A stretch of DNA of 9,526 bases from CAZKXX01 sp964556705 (GTDB lineage Bacteria > Acidobacteriota > Terriglobia > UBA7540), in NCBI GenBank assembly GCA_964556705.1, contig CAZKXX010000123.1, positions 1-9,526 on the forward strand, written 5' to 3'. A model generated the notes under the pieces. That model searched no databases, had not been told where the DNA came from, and saw only the letters and a program-made list of their open reading frames with translations. Position numbers and translations under genes: made by a program. The number at the start of each line of letters is the position of its first letter. The stretch's first letter is position 1. Shown here in pieces: positions 1-8,696 of the stretch.

Positions 1-158
1 ATCTAAATGATCAGACAGTAGAAGGATTTGAACACAAACACGAACCGGTCTTCTGCGTGCAATATCATCCCGAAGCCTCTCCCGGCCCGCACGATAGCGA
101 TTACCTCTTTGCAAAGTTTGTGAAGATGATGGAGGAGTTCAAGGAGGGAGCGCGTTGA
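1..158 (+). CDS. carA: Carbamoyl-phosphate synthase small subunit, C-terminal end (5' partial)
   Basis: These are the last 51 codons of the glutamine amidotransferase subunit that passes ammonia to CarB in carbamoyl-phosphate synthesis (arginine and pyrimidine pathways). The first complete codon starts at base 3 and the stop is at 156-158. The peptide contains PVFCVQYHPEASPGPHDSDY, the CarA class I glutaminase signature; its His and Glu (HPE) are the second and third members of the Cys-His-Glu triad. The nucleophilic Cys lies upstream of the window. The tail ends KMMEEFKEGAR. Codon choice is unusual for the window: by hand count about 28 of 51 codons end in G or C, and only 3 of the first 14, whereas carB is overwhelmingly G/C-ending. 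A second copy of the 3' end lies at 833-902, after a toxin-antitoxin pair, so this 3' part may be imported. The identity is secure; the origin is inference. Confidence 0.95.
   Translation, partial: LNDQTVEGFEHKHEPVFCVQYHPEASPGPHDSDYLFAKFVKMMEEFKEGAR
83..139 (+). repeat. Direct repeat copy A (carA 3' end, in the intact gene)
   Basis: This segment pairs with 833-889, an offset of exactly 750 bp. The match begins with 13 identical bases (CGGCCCGCACGAT) and finishes with 20 identical bases, with several mismatches between. Upstream of base 83 the match to the second copy disappears. The mismatches are mostly at synonymous or conservative positions, so these are diverged homologues and not a recent tandem duplication. 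Confidence 0.8.
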
Positions 159-183
159 CCCAATGCGTGCGACGTGCTAAATT
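155..183 (+). promoter_or_regulatory. Probable sigma70-type promoter for the toxin-antitoxin pair
   Basis: TTGACC (155-160) and TAAATT (178-183) are separated by 17 bp, the optimal spacing for a vegetative promoter. The -35 box includes the carA stop codon. Counting from the -10 box puts the predicted +1 at about 190, which is the A of the antitoxin ATG, so the transcript would be leaderless. No Shine-Dalgarno sequence precedes that ATG, which fits. Two CGTGC direct repeats (166-170 and 173-177, 7 bp period) lie in the spacer and could be an operator for the ribbon-helix-helix antitoxin. All of this is sequence inference. Confidence 0.55.
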
Positions 184-189
184 GTGTGC

Positions 190-495
190 ATGGCGAACAC
201 ACGGACCAAAACTGTCAGTATCCGCTTGACACCGAAAGTGAAACGCCAGCTTTCCCGTCTGTCGAAATCCACGGGGCGAAGCGCCAATTACCTCGTTGCC
301 GACGCCATCCAGTCCTACGTCCAGGAGCAACAGCGGCAGATCGAGTCCATCCGTCGGGGATTTAAAGAAATCAATAGCGGCCATTACATCAATCACGAGG
401 CGATGAAGGCCTGGCTTCTGTCTCTTGGCACGGACCATGAGTTGCCCCCGCCGAAGTGTGTTTGCGGGAAATCTCACAACGAGCCAGACTTGTGA
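190..495 (+). CDS. Ribbon-helix-helix (CopG/RelB-like) antitoxin of a type II toxin-antitoxin module
   Basis: This 101-residue protein is the likely antitoxin and autorepressor of the following toxin gene. Residues 6-13 (TKTVSIRL) form the typical N-terminal DNA-contacting beta strand. Two predicted helices follow at about 15-27 and 31-46 (SANYLVADAIQSYV), giving the CopG/MetJ/Arc ribbon-helix-helix fold. The C-terminal half, with HEAMKAWLLSLGT and ELPPPKC, matches the toxin-wrapping tail of the COG3905-type antitoxins that precede ParE/RelE toxins. I chose ATG190; an in-frame GTG at 184 would add two residues but has no ribosome-binding site, and the predicted transcription start falls on 190. 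The stop overlaps the toxin start by 4 bp, implying translational coupling. RHH antitoxins usually repress their own promoter with the toxin as corepressor. The module sits between carA and carB, an unusual place. Family call is firm; partner specificity is inferred from adjacency. Confidence 0.88.
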   Translation: MANTRTKTVSIRLTPKVKRQLSRLSKSTGRSANYLVADAIQSYVQEQQRQIESIRRGFKEINSGHYINHEAMKAWLLSLGTDHELPPPKCVCGKSHNEPDL

Positions 496-767
496 GGATC
501 ACCTGGGCTCCCGAAGCGAGGCGGCAGATTCGTGAGATTTGGCACTACATCGTGCTTGACGACCCTGCCGCTGCGGACCGAATGGTGACTCGGCTGGTCG
601 TGGCCGTCGAAAAGCTGCTTCGTTTCCCGCAGTTGGGAAGACCGGGCCGGGAAGGCTCCAGAGAGCTGGTGGTGGGCGGCACTCACTTCGTCGTCGTGTA
701 CCGTGTCGAGGGAGAGGAAATCAGGATCGGGAGCGTCGTACACGGGGCACAGCGCGCGGGTGAATAG
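492..767 (+). CDS. RelE/ParE-superfamily toxin
   Basis: This 91-residue basic protein is the toxin of the pair. The N-terminal RITWAPEARRQIREIWHYI (residues 2-20) is the usual first strand and helix of the RelE/ParE fold. The second helix carries AADRMVTRLVVAVEKLLRFPQLGR, the typical spacing of ParE proteins. The C-terminal strands RELVVGGTHFVVVYRV and IRIGSVVHGAQ match the family signature, with the conserved Tyr-Arg pair in VVYRV and the His-Gly near the end. The start is GTG492, which overlaps the antitoxin TGA (GTGA) and gives the canonical N-terminus; an in-frame GTG at 456 would add 12 residues that overlap the antitoxin gene and do not resemble the family. ParE members poison DNA gyrase and RelE members cut mRNA on the ribosome; the sequence looks more ParE-like, but I cannot assign the target. 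No frameshift or truncation is seen, so the toxin is probably functional. Confidence 0.87.
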   Translation: MRITWAPEARRQIREIWHYIVLDDPAAADRMVTRLVVAVEKLLRFPQLGRPGREGSRELVVGGTHFVVVYRVEGEEIRIGSVVHGAQRAGE

Positions 768-832
768 CCGGGCCGGAATGCCGGGCGGGCAGGAACGCAT
801 GTTCGAGACACGGCTGAAGAACCGCCAGGAGA

Positions 833-889
833 CGGCCCGCACGATTCGGCGTACCTGTTCGAGCGTTTCGTGAAGATGATGGAGGAGTT
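833..889 (+). repeat. Direct repeat copy B (carA 3' end, in the relic)
   Basis: This is the partner of 83-139. The sharp loss of similarity to the left of 833 marks the probable right-hand junction of the block that carries the toxin-antitoxin genes. The 65 bp between the toxin stop and this point (768-832) are GC-rich, contain no recognisable gene, and may be the distal end of the imported block. Confidence 0.78.
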
Positions 890-902
890 TTCGAAGAAAT
901 GA
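833..902 (+). pseudogene. Orphan second copy of the carA 3' end (relic)
   Basis: From 834 this stretch reads GPHDSAYLFERFVKMMEEF then SKK and a stop at 900-902, the standard C-terminal end of CarA. The intact carA upstream reads GPHDSDYLFAKFVKMMEEF then KEGAR. The two DNA copies share an identical 13 bp at the left edge (83-95 and 833-845) and an identical 20 bp further in (120-139 and 870-889), with diverged sequence between. To the left of 833 no CarA-like sequence is recognisable, and there is no start codon, so the piece cannot be translated as a gene. By hand count 18 of 22 codons end in G or C, like carB and unlike the tail of the intact carA. I infer this is the resident carA end, left behind when the block containing the toxin-antitoxin module replaced the sequence to its left. 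Confidence 0.82.
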
Positions 903-982
903 TGAATTGTGGATGCTGAATTGTGATGATTCCCGCGTCGGACGCGGGACAGGGCAATTCAGAATTCAGAATTCAGAATTCC
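903..982. repeat. Compact palindromic repeat with flanking TGAATTG/GAATTCA units in the carA relic-carB gap
   Basis: The core is a near-perfect inverted repeat, TCCCGCG (931-937) against CGCGGGA (943-949) with a 5-base loop. It is enclosed by an outer pair, TGAATTG (917-923) and CAATTCA (955-961). TGAATTGTG occurs twice on the left (903-911 and 917-925). On the right the heptamer AATTCAG is tandemly repeated at 956-962, 963-969 and 970-976, with a partial fourth copy to 981. The left and right arms are thus inverted versions of one motif. No T-run follows the hairpin, so it is not a standard terminator. It fills almost the entire gap before carB. It looks like a REP- or MITE-type dispersed repeat, but only a genome-wide count could show that. 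Confidence 0.6.
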
Positions 983-986
983 CAAC

Positions 987-4226
<3,240 letters not shown>

Positions 4227-4241
4227 GACCGCGAATTTCAA

Positions 4242-5159
4242 ATGGAGAAGCGCCAGCCAACCAGTGCCCGACTTCGCGGAATCCTTTCGCCCGTCGTCAC
4301 TCCTTTCGACCGGCGCGGCGAAATCGACAAGCGGGGATTCCGCCAGAACCTGGGCCGATACGCCGGCTCGGGGTTGGCCGGCATCGTCGTGGCGGGTTCG
4401 ACCGGAGAGGCTCCGTACCTGACCGAGCGTGAGCGGCTGCGGCTGACGGAGATCGCGCGCGACGTCGTCCGCCCGCCGAACTTGCTGATGGTCGGCACGG
4501 GTCTGGAGAGTACTCGCGAAACCCTCCGGCTGAGCCGTGAGGCTGTGCGGGCGGGCGCGGACGTTATTCTGCTGCTGACGCCGAACTATTACAAAGCGCG
4601 AATGGACGGCGCCGCCATGTTGCGCCATTTTCGCGCGCTGGCGGATGCGCTCACAAAGCCCGTCGTGATGTACAACATTCCGCAATTTACCGGAATCAAG
4701 ATGAGCCCGGAAACCATCGGGCGACTTTCACGGCATCCGAATATCATCGGTCTCAAGGAGAGTTCGGGCGACTTACCGTACGTGAAGGAGATTCTTCGAA
4801 CGGTGCGGCCGGGCTTCCGAGTGCTGATCGGCGCGCCGGCCATCTTTCTGGACGGCCTGCGCGCCGGCGCCGCGGGGGGAGTCCTCGGCCCCTCGACTTT
4901 CGCGCCGGAAATCTGCGTGGCCCTTTACGAGGCGTCTTTGCGGCGACAGTGGAACCTGGCGCGCGACCTGCAACGACGACTGACCCTGCTGGTCCAGCGG
5001 ATTGGCGGCCCGTTCGGCGTGGCGGGCATCAAGGCGGCGAATGAAGTCCGCGGGTTCGTGGCGGGGCCGCCGCGCTCGCCCCTCGCGCTGCTGGGTCGAG
5101 CCGACCGCGCGGCGATTGCGGCGGCGCTTCGCGAGGCTCGGGACGGCCTGGAAGTCTGA
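4242..5159 (+). CDS. DapA-superfamily pyruvate-dependent aldolase, resembling 4-hydroxy-2-oxoglutarate aldolase
   Basis: This 305-residue class I aldolase of the DHDPS/N-acetylneuraminate lyase family is a (beta/alpha)8 barrel forming a Schiff base with pyruvate. GSTGEAPYLTERER (52-65) is the substrate loop. Y144 in YNIP and K172 in GLKESSGD are the catalytic Tyr and Schiff-base Lys. A true dihydrodipicolinate synthase has YNVPSRTG, whose Arg (R138 in E. coli) holds the aspartate semialdehyde; here it reads YNIPQFTG, without Arg. The stretch TPNYYKARMDGAAMLRHF (113-130) is two residues longer than in E. coli DapA and matches the mammalian HOGA1 pattern, as do GTGLEST and GPPRSPL. I therefore favour 4-hydroxy-2-oxoglutarate or another 2-keto acid aldolase over lysine biosynthesis, though automatic annotation would probably say dapA. 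It begins 15 bp after carB, probably cotranscribed, with no clear ribosome-binding site. Confidence 0.85.
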   Translation: MEKRQPTSARLRGILSPVVTPFDRRGEIDKRGFRQNLGRYAGSGLAGIVVAGSTGEAPYLTERERLRLTEIARDVVRPPNLLMVGTGLESTRETLRLSREAVRAGADVILLLTPNYYKARMDGAAMLRHFRALADALTKPVVMYNIPQFTGIKMSPETIGRLSRHPNIIGLKESSGDLPYVKEILRTVRPGFRVLIGAPAIFLDGLRAGAAGGVLGPSTFAPEICVALYEASLRRQWNLARDLQRRLTLLVQRIGGPFGVAGIKAANEVRGFVAGPPRSPLALLGRADRAAIAAALREARDGLEV

Positions 5160-5258
5160 ATCGTCCTCCGAACTTCCGCATCTAACTCCCCACCGCTTGC
5201 CGGCCCACACGCAAAGCCTTCAGCGCCGGCCGGAAATGCGGGTACAATATCATTTCAG
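5160..5258 (+). promoter_or_regulatory. Intergenic region with probable bshC promoter
   Basis: The -10-like TACAAT is at 5243-5248. A weak -35 candidate, TTCAGC, is at 5219-5224 with an 18 bp spacer. The predicted start is near 5255, only about 4 bases before the bshC ATG, so the transcript would be nearly leaderless; no Shine-Dalgarno sequence is present. Two GCCGGC blocks (5199-5204 and 5225-5230) could pair as a weak 6 bp stem but lack a T-run, so I do not call a terminator. Confidence 0.42.
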
Positions 5259-6884
5259 ATGGATTGCCACTGCATCCCCCACAACCGCATCCCTCACTCG
5301 AGCGCGCTCTTTCTCGATTACCTCTATCAGCACGACCGGGTGGCGGGTTTCTACAACGGCTCGCCGTTCGAATCCGCTTCTTACGAGCGCCTGGCCGGGG
5401 AGTTCCAATTTGCGCCCGAAAAGCGGCGTGAACTGGTCGCGATACTTGAGCGGCAGAATCGCGCTTTCGGCTCGGGCGCGGCAAGCTTGGCGAACGTCGC
5501 GCGACTCGCGGAGCCGGATACGTTCGCCGTGGTCACGGGACAGCAGGCGGGGCTGTTCTCGGGGCCGGCGTTTACGCTCTACAAGGCGCTCACGACCGTC
5601 AAGCTGGCCCAAAAGCTCACGGAAAACGGCATTTCCGCGGTGCCGGTTTTCTGGCTGGCGACCGAAGACCACGACCTCGAAGAAGTCTCGCAGGCCGCCA
5701 TTCTCAACGACGCGTACGAACTCGTGCGCCTCGCGGAGCCCGGTGACCGTCCCGCGCCGCGCTCGCCGGTGGGCGCCGTGAGGTTGACGGCGGGCGTGAC
5801 AGAACTGATTGGACAGATCGTTTCCAGCCTGAGCGGAGCTTCCGGGCTCGCCCGTTTGACAGACGACCTGCGGGCGAGCTACCAGCCCGGAGCAACCTGG
5901 GGTGAGGCGTTCGGCAAACTGATGGCCCGGCTGTTCGAGCCTTGGGGCGTGGTCCTGCTCGATCCGCTGGATCGCCAAGTCCACCTCCTCGGCGCAGGCA
6001 TTTATCGCCGCGCGCTGGAAAATGCGGCGGTCTTGCGCCGGAAACTCCTCGAACGCTCGCGGGGTCTGACGAAGGCCGGATATCACGCGCAGGTTCATCT
6101 CTCGGAAGACGCAACACTTGTTTTCGGAACGGACGGCGGCAACCGCGTCCCGGTTGTGGAACGCGACGGAAGATTTCGTCTTGACGAAGGCGGTGAGATT
6201 CCCGCGAAAGATCTGATCGCGCGGGTGGAAAACGAGCCACTCGAATTCTCGGCCAACGTGCTGCTGCGCCCCGTCGTTCAGGACAGCATTCTCCCCACGC
6301 TCGCTTACGTGGCCGGGCCGTCCGAGCTGGCCTATCTCGGTCAGGCGCAGGTGCTCTACCCGGAGTTCGGCCGCCCGCAGCCAGTGCTCTTTCCGCGGGC
6401 AGGCTTTACGCTCGTTGAGCGCAAGGTGCAGCGCCTGCTGGAAAAATACAGGCTCGAGGCGACGGACGTCTGGCAGGGAGAGCAGCATCTGACGCTGCGC
6501 ATCACCGCGGCCGGTTTTGCCGAAGGCTGGTCCGAGCGCTTCGACCAGAGCGAACGCGAACTGGCCGCAATGCTCGAACGGCTGCGGAAAGACATCGAAA
6601 CTTTGGATCCCACGCTCCTCGATACGCTGAAACACACGGAAGAGAAGATGAAGTACCACGTCGAGCGCCTGCGCGCGAAGGTGAGCCGCTCGGCGCTTCA
6701 GCGCTCGGACCTGCTGGCCCGCCACGCGCAGACTTTGCTGCGCTTCCTTTTCCCCGCGAAAGACCTCCAGGAACGCCAGGTGTGCGGCCTGTATTTCCTG
6801 GGCCGCGCCGGCTATGACCTGCTCGACCGTCTGCTCGCGCAGATTCAGACCCTCTCCTCCGACCATCAGCTGGTTGTCTATTGA
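5259..6884 (+). CDS. bshC: Bacillithiol biosynthesis cysteine-adding enzyme BshC
   Basis: BshC catalyses the last step of bacillithiol synthesis, adding cysteine to glucosaminyl-malate to give the low-molecular-weight thiol used instead of glutathione. The protein has 541 residues (B. subtilis about 539). Family hallmarks are VVTGQQAGLFSGPAFTLYKAL (91-111) and VPVFWLATEDHDLEEV (128-143) in the Rossmann-like core, and LRPVVQDSILPTLAYVAGPSELAYLGQ (336-362). A charged helical stretch at about 425-475 matches the coiled coil of the family, and the C-terminal FPAKDLQERQVCGLYFL is also typical. The first ATG is used; the sequence PHSSALFLDYLYQHDRVAGFY just after it aligns with the expected N-terminal region. 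The partners bshA (glycosyltransferase) and bshB (deacetylase) are not in the window. It has its own probable promoter and no terminator that I can see. Confidence 0.95.
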   Translation: MDCHCIPHNRIPHSSALFLDYLYQHDRVAGFYNGSPFESASYERLAGEFQFAPEKRRELVAILERQNRAFGSGAASLANVARLAEPDTFAVVTGQQAGLFSGPAFTLYKALTTVKLAQKLTENGISAVPVFWLATEDHDLEEVSQAAILNDAYELVRLAEPGDRPAPRSPVGAVRLTAGVTELIGQIVSSLSGASGLARLTDDLRASYQPGATWGEAFGKLMARLFEPWGVVLLDPLDRQVHLLGAGIYRRALENAAVLRRKLLERSRGLTKAGYHAQVHLSEDATLVFGTDGGNRVPVVERDGRFRLDEGGEIPAKDLIARVENEPLEFSANVLLRPVVQDSILPTLAYVAGPSELAYLGQAQVLYPEFGRPQPVLFPRAGFTLVERKVQRLLEKYRLEATDVWQGEQHLTLRITAAGFAEGWSERFDQSERELAAMLERLRKDIETLDPTLLDTLKHTEEKMKYHVERLRAKVSRSALQRSDLLARHAQTLLRFLFPAKDLQERQVCGLYFLGRAGYDLLDRLLAQIQTLSSDHQLVVY

Positions 6885-6908
6885 GTGACATTTCCTCTCC
6901 GATGGATT

Positions 6909-6943
6909 CGCGCGGGCGGCGGAACGCGCGGGTTTGCTATAAT
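6909..6943 (+). promoter_or_regulatory. Probable extended -10 promoter for the yjbQ-family gene, with upstream inverted repeat
   Basis: A perfect TATAAT lies at 6938-6943, preceded by TGC (6935-6937), an extended -10 element that can work without a good -35; no -35 match is seen at the right spacing. Just upstream, CGCGCG at 6909-6914 and 6925-6930 forms a perfect inverted repeat with a 10-base loop. It could be an operator or a weak transcript end for bshC, but no T-run follows. The predicted transcription start is near 6950, leaving a leader of about 90 nt. Confidence 0.6.
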
Positions 6944-6949
6944 CACCGC

Positions 6950-7041
6950 ACAGGGCGCCGCCCGGCGGGGCGGGAGACGGCGCGGGGGATTTTCCGAGCT
7001 TCTCTCCTTGAGAGTGGTGTTGGACGAAAGGGGGGGTGACC
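6950..7041 (+). promoter_or_regulatory. Structured 5' leader of the yjbQ-family gene with strong ribosome-binding site
   Basis: The leader is very GC-rich with several possible stems, including CTCTC (7002-7006) against GAGAG (7010-7014). The ribosome-binding site is a run AAAGGGGGGG (7027-7036), well placed before ATG 7042. CTCCTT (7004-7009) can also pair with AAGGGG (7028-7033), which would hide the ribosome-binding site; that pairing excludes the CTCTC/GAGAG hairpin. No known riboswitch consensus, including the thiamine pyrophosphate class, was recognised. Function as a switch is speculative. Confidence 0.35.
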
Positions 7042-7482
7042 ATGGCCACGGAAGCGGGCAAGCAAGCTGTCACATCACGGGCCCGGGCTTACGCGCTGCA
7101 GGTTGAAACCCGCATGCGAGTGGAGTTCAAAGACATTACCGGCCTGCTCCAGAAACTCGTTGCCGAGTCTGGCGCGCAATCCGGCACCTGCTTTCTCTTC
7201 GTCCCTCACACGACGGCGGCCATCCTGATCAACGAAAATGACGACCCGGCGCTGGCCAAGGATTTCGACCAGTTCCTGAAGCAGCTCGCTCCGCAGGACC
7301 GCGACTACTACCATAACGACGGCAACTGCGACGCCCACTTGAAGGCCGCGGTCATCGGAAATTCCAAGTGCTTGTTCATCGAAAACGGCCGCCTGGTGCT
7401 GGGGCGCTGGCAGGGCGTCTATTTCTGCGAATTCGACGGCCCGCGTCGCCGCGACCTGCGCGTGAAGATCGTCGCCGACTAG
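7042..7482 (+). CDS. YjbQ family protein (UPF0047, COG0432)
   Basis: This 146-residue protein belongs to the widespread YjbQ family. Members are often labelled 'secondary thiamine-phosphate synthase enzyme' because E. coli YjbQ has weak thiamine phosphate synthase activity; the physiological role is unclear. Signature segments are FVPHTTAAILINENDDP (53-69), HNDGNCDAHLKAAVIG (91-106) and LGRWQGVYFCEFDGPRRR (120-137), which include the conserved His residues H56, H91 and H99 and the closing WQG...EFDGPR motif. ATG 7042 is chosen over the in-frame GTG at 7036 because the AAAGGGGGGG ribosome-binding site overlaps the GTG but is well spaced from the ATG. The N-terminal 14 residues (ATEAGKQAVTSRAR) precede the conserved domain and look unstructured. 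hemW follows 23 bp later. Confidence 0.92.
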   Translation: MATEAGKQAVTSRARAYALQVETRMRVEFKDITGLLQKLVAESGAQSGTCFLFVPHTTAAILINENDDPALAKDFDQFLKQLAPQDRDYYHNDGNCDAHLKAAVIGNSKCLFIENGRLVLGRWQGVYFCEFDGPRRRDLRVKIVAD

Positions 7483-7505
7483 ATCCTCCGGGTTCCTGAC
7501 CTCCA

Positions 7506-8678
7506 ATGCCGAGACCGGGCCTTTACATCCAGATTCCTTTCTGCGAGTCGAAGTGCAGCTTCTGCAATTTCAGCTCGCAGGTGGCGCGGCGTTCGCTGAT
7601 CGCCGACTACGCGGAGGCGCTCGTCCGCGAAATCGAACGCGTGGGTGAAATGCGGGATGAAAGCTCACCGTTTTTCGCGAAAGCATCGGACTCTCTCTAT
7701 TTCGGCGGCGGTACGCCGCCCATCCTCGGGCTTGAATGTTTCGAGCGGCTCGTTCAAACAGTGAGGCAGCTTTTCTGTTGGGCGCCGGAGGCCGAGTTCA
7801 CGGTTGAAGTGACGCCGGGGTCGGCTGACGCCGAGTTCCTCCGTGCCGCGAGTCGCCTTGGCGTTAACCGGCTGAGTGTGGGCGCGCAGTCGTTTGACGA
7901 TCGGGAACTCCGTGCCGTGGGTCGCTTGCACACCACCGATGAGACCTGGACGATGGTGCGCGCCGCGCAGGCGGCGGGGTTTGACAACATCAGCCTTGAC
8001 CTGATTGCAGGCCTGCCACACCAAACATGCGATTCGTGGCTTCGCTCGCTGGAAACAGCCATCCATCTCCGCCCGCGACACGTGTCCATTTATCTCTTCG
8101 AAGTGGATGAGAAAAGCCGGCTCGGGTCGGAAGTGCTCCGCCACGGCTCGCGCTATCACGCGGACACCGTGCCGGATGAGGATTTTATGGCCGAAGCGTA
8201 CGAGACGGCGCGTGTCGTGCTCCAAGAAGCGGGTTACGTTCAGTACGAGATTTCGAATTTCGCCCTGCCCGGGTTTGAATCGCGCCACAACCTGAAGTAC
8301 TGGCGGCTCGATCCTTACCTTGGATTCGGCGCCGGCGCACATTCTTTCGACGGGCGACGGCGCTGGTCGAACGAGACTTCTCCCGAGGCTTACATCGGCA
8401 AGGTCAGAGCTGGAAAGTCCGTCGTTTCTGATCTCAGGGAGCTGTCAGGTGAAGAATTGCGGGAAGAGTTCTTCTTCCTGGGACTGCGACAGCGAGAGGG
8501 CGTTGACCTCTCAGTCGCCAGCAATCGGTGGGGCTACGCGGCCCTTGAACCATGGGGGGAAGTCATCGCGCTGCTTGTCCGCGACGGGCTTCTCGAAAGG
8601 GAAGGTGACCGCGTGCGCCTCGCGGAAAAGGCTTACCTTCTTTCGAACGAGGTTTTTGAACGGTTCGTCGGTGTTTGA
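7506..8678 (+). CDS. hemW: HemW-type radical SAM protein (heme chaperone; HemN-like)
   Basis: The 390-residue protein is a radical SAM enzyme of the HemN/HemW family. The cluster motif C13-ESK-C17-SF-C20 begins right after the N-terminal beta strand. The next residues are N-F, so the fourth Cys of true HemN (CxxxCxxCxC) is absent; this points to HemW, a proposed heme chaperone, and not to oxygen-independent coproporphyrinogen III oxidase. Further family segments are YFGGGTPP (65-72), RLSVGAQSF (122-130), SLDLIAGLP (163-171), QYEISNFA (246-253) and HNLKYW (261-266), the HNxxYW motif linked to heme binding in HemW studies. A HemN C-terminal domain occupies roughly 315-390. The start ATG has no evident Shine-Dalgarno sequence and lies 23 bp after the yjbQ-family gene. 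Length is typical (E. coli HemW has 378). Many pipelines would mislabel it hemN. Confidence 0.92.
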   Translation: MPRPGLYIQIPFCESKCSFCNFSSQVARRSLIADYAEALVREIERVGEMRDESSPFFAKASDSLYFGGGTPPILGLECFERLVQTVRQLFCWAPEAEFTVEVTPGSADAEFLRAASRLGVNRLSVGAQSFDDRELRAVGRLHTTDETWTMVRAAQAAGFDNISLDLIAGLPHQTCDSWLRSLETAIHLRPRHVSIYLFEVDEKSRLGSEVLRHGSRYHADTVPDEDFMAEAYETARVVLQEAGYVQYEISNFALPGFESRHNLKYWRLDPYLGFGAGAHSFDGRRRWSNETSPEAYIGKVRAGKSVVSDLRELSGEELREEFFFLGLRQREGVDLSVASNRWGYAALEPWGEVIALLVRDGLLEREGDRVRLAEKAYLLSNEVFERFVGV

Positions 8679-8696
8679 AGCTTGGGATGGGTCAAG

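Noticed and set aside
768..832. Insertion-sequence end or transposase remnant between the toxin and the carA relic
   Set aside because: No terminal inverted repeats, target-site duplication or transposase coding could be recognised in these 65 bp. They are only GC-rich with no clear structure.
1..902. CRISPR array or integron attC explaining the repeats
   Set aside because: The repeats are two diverged copies of a coding segment 750 bp apart, not short regularly spaced repeats, and no integrase or recombination hairpin signature is seen.
917..961. Rho-independent terminator before carB
   Set aside because: The hairpin is good but is followed by CAGGGCAATTC and not a T-run, and a terminator immediately before carB would be counterproductive.
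6885..7041. Thiamine pyrophosphate riboswitch upstream of the yjbQ-family gene
   Set aside because: The conserved CUGAGA and following core elements are not present. The idea came only from the 'thiamine-phosphate synthase' label used for the family.
5250..7073. Long open frame (607 codons) on the minus strand across bshC
   Set aside because: It is antisense to the clearly recognised bshC and the yjbQ leader, has no recognisable domain, and is explained by the same GC bias.
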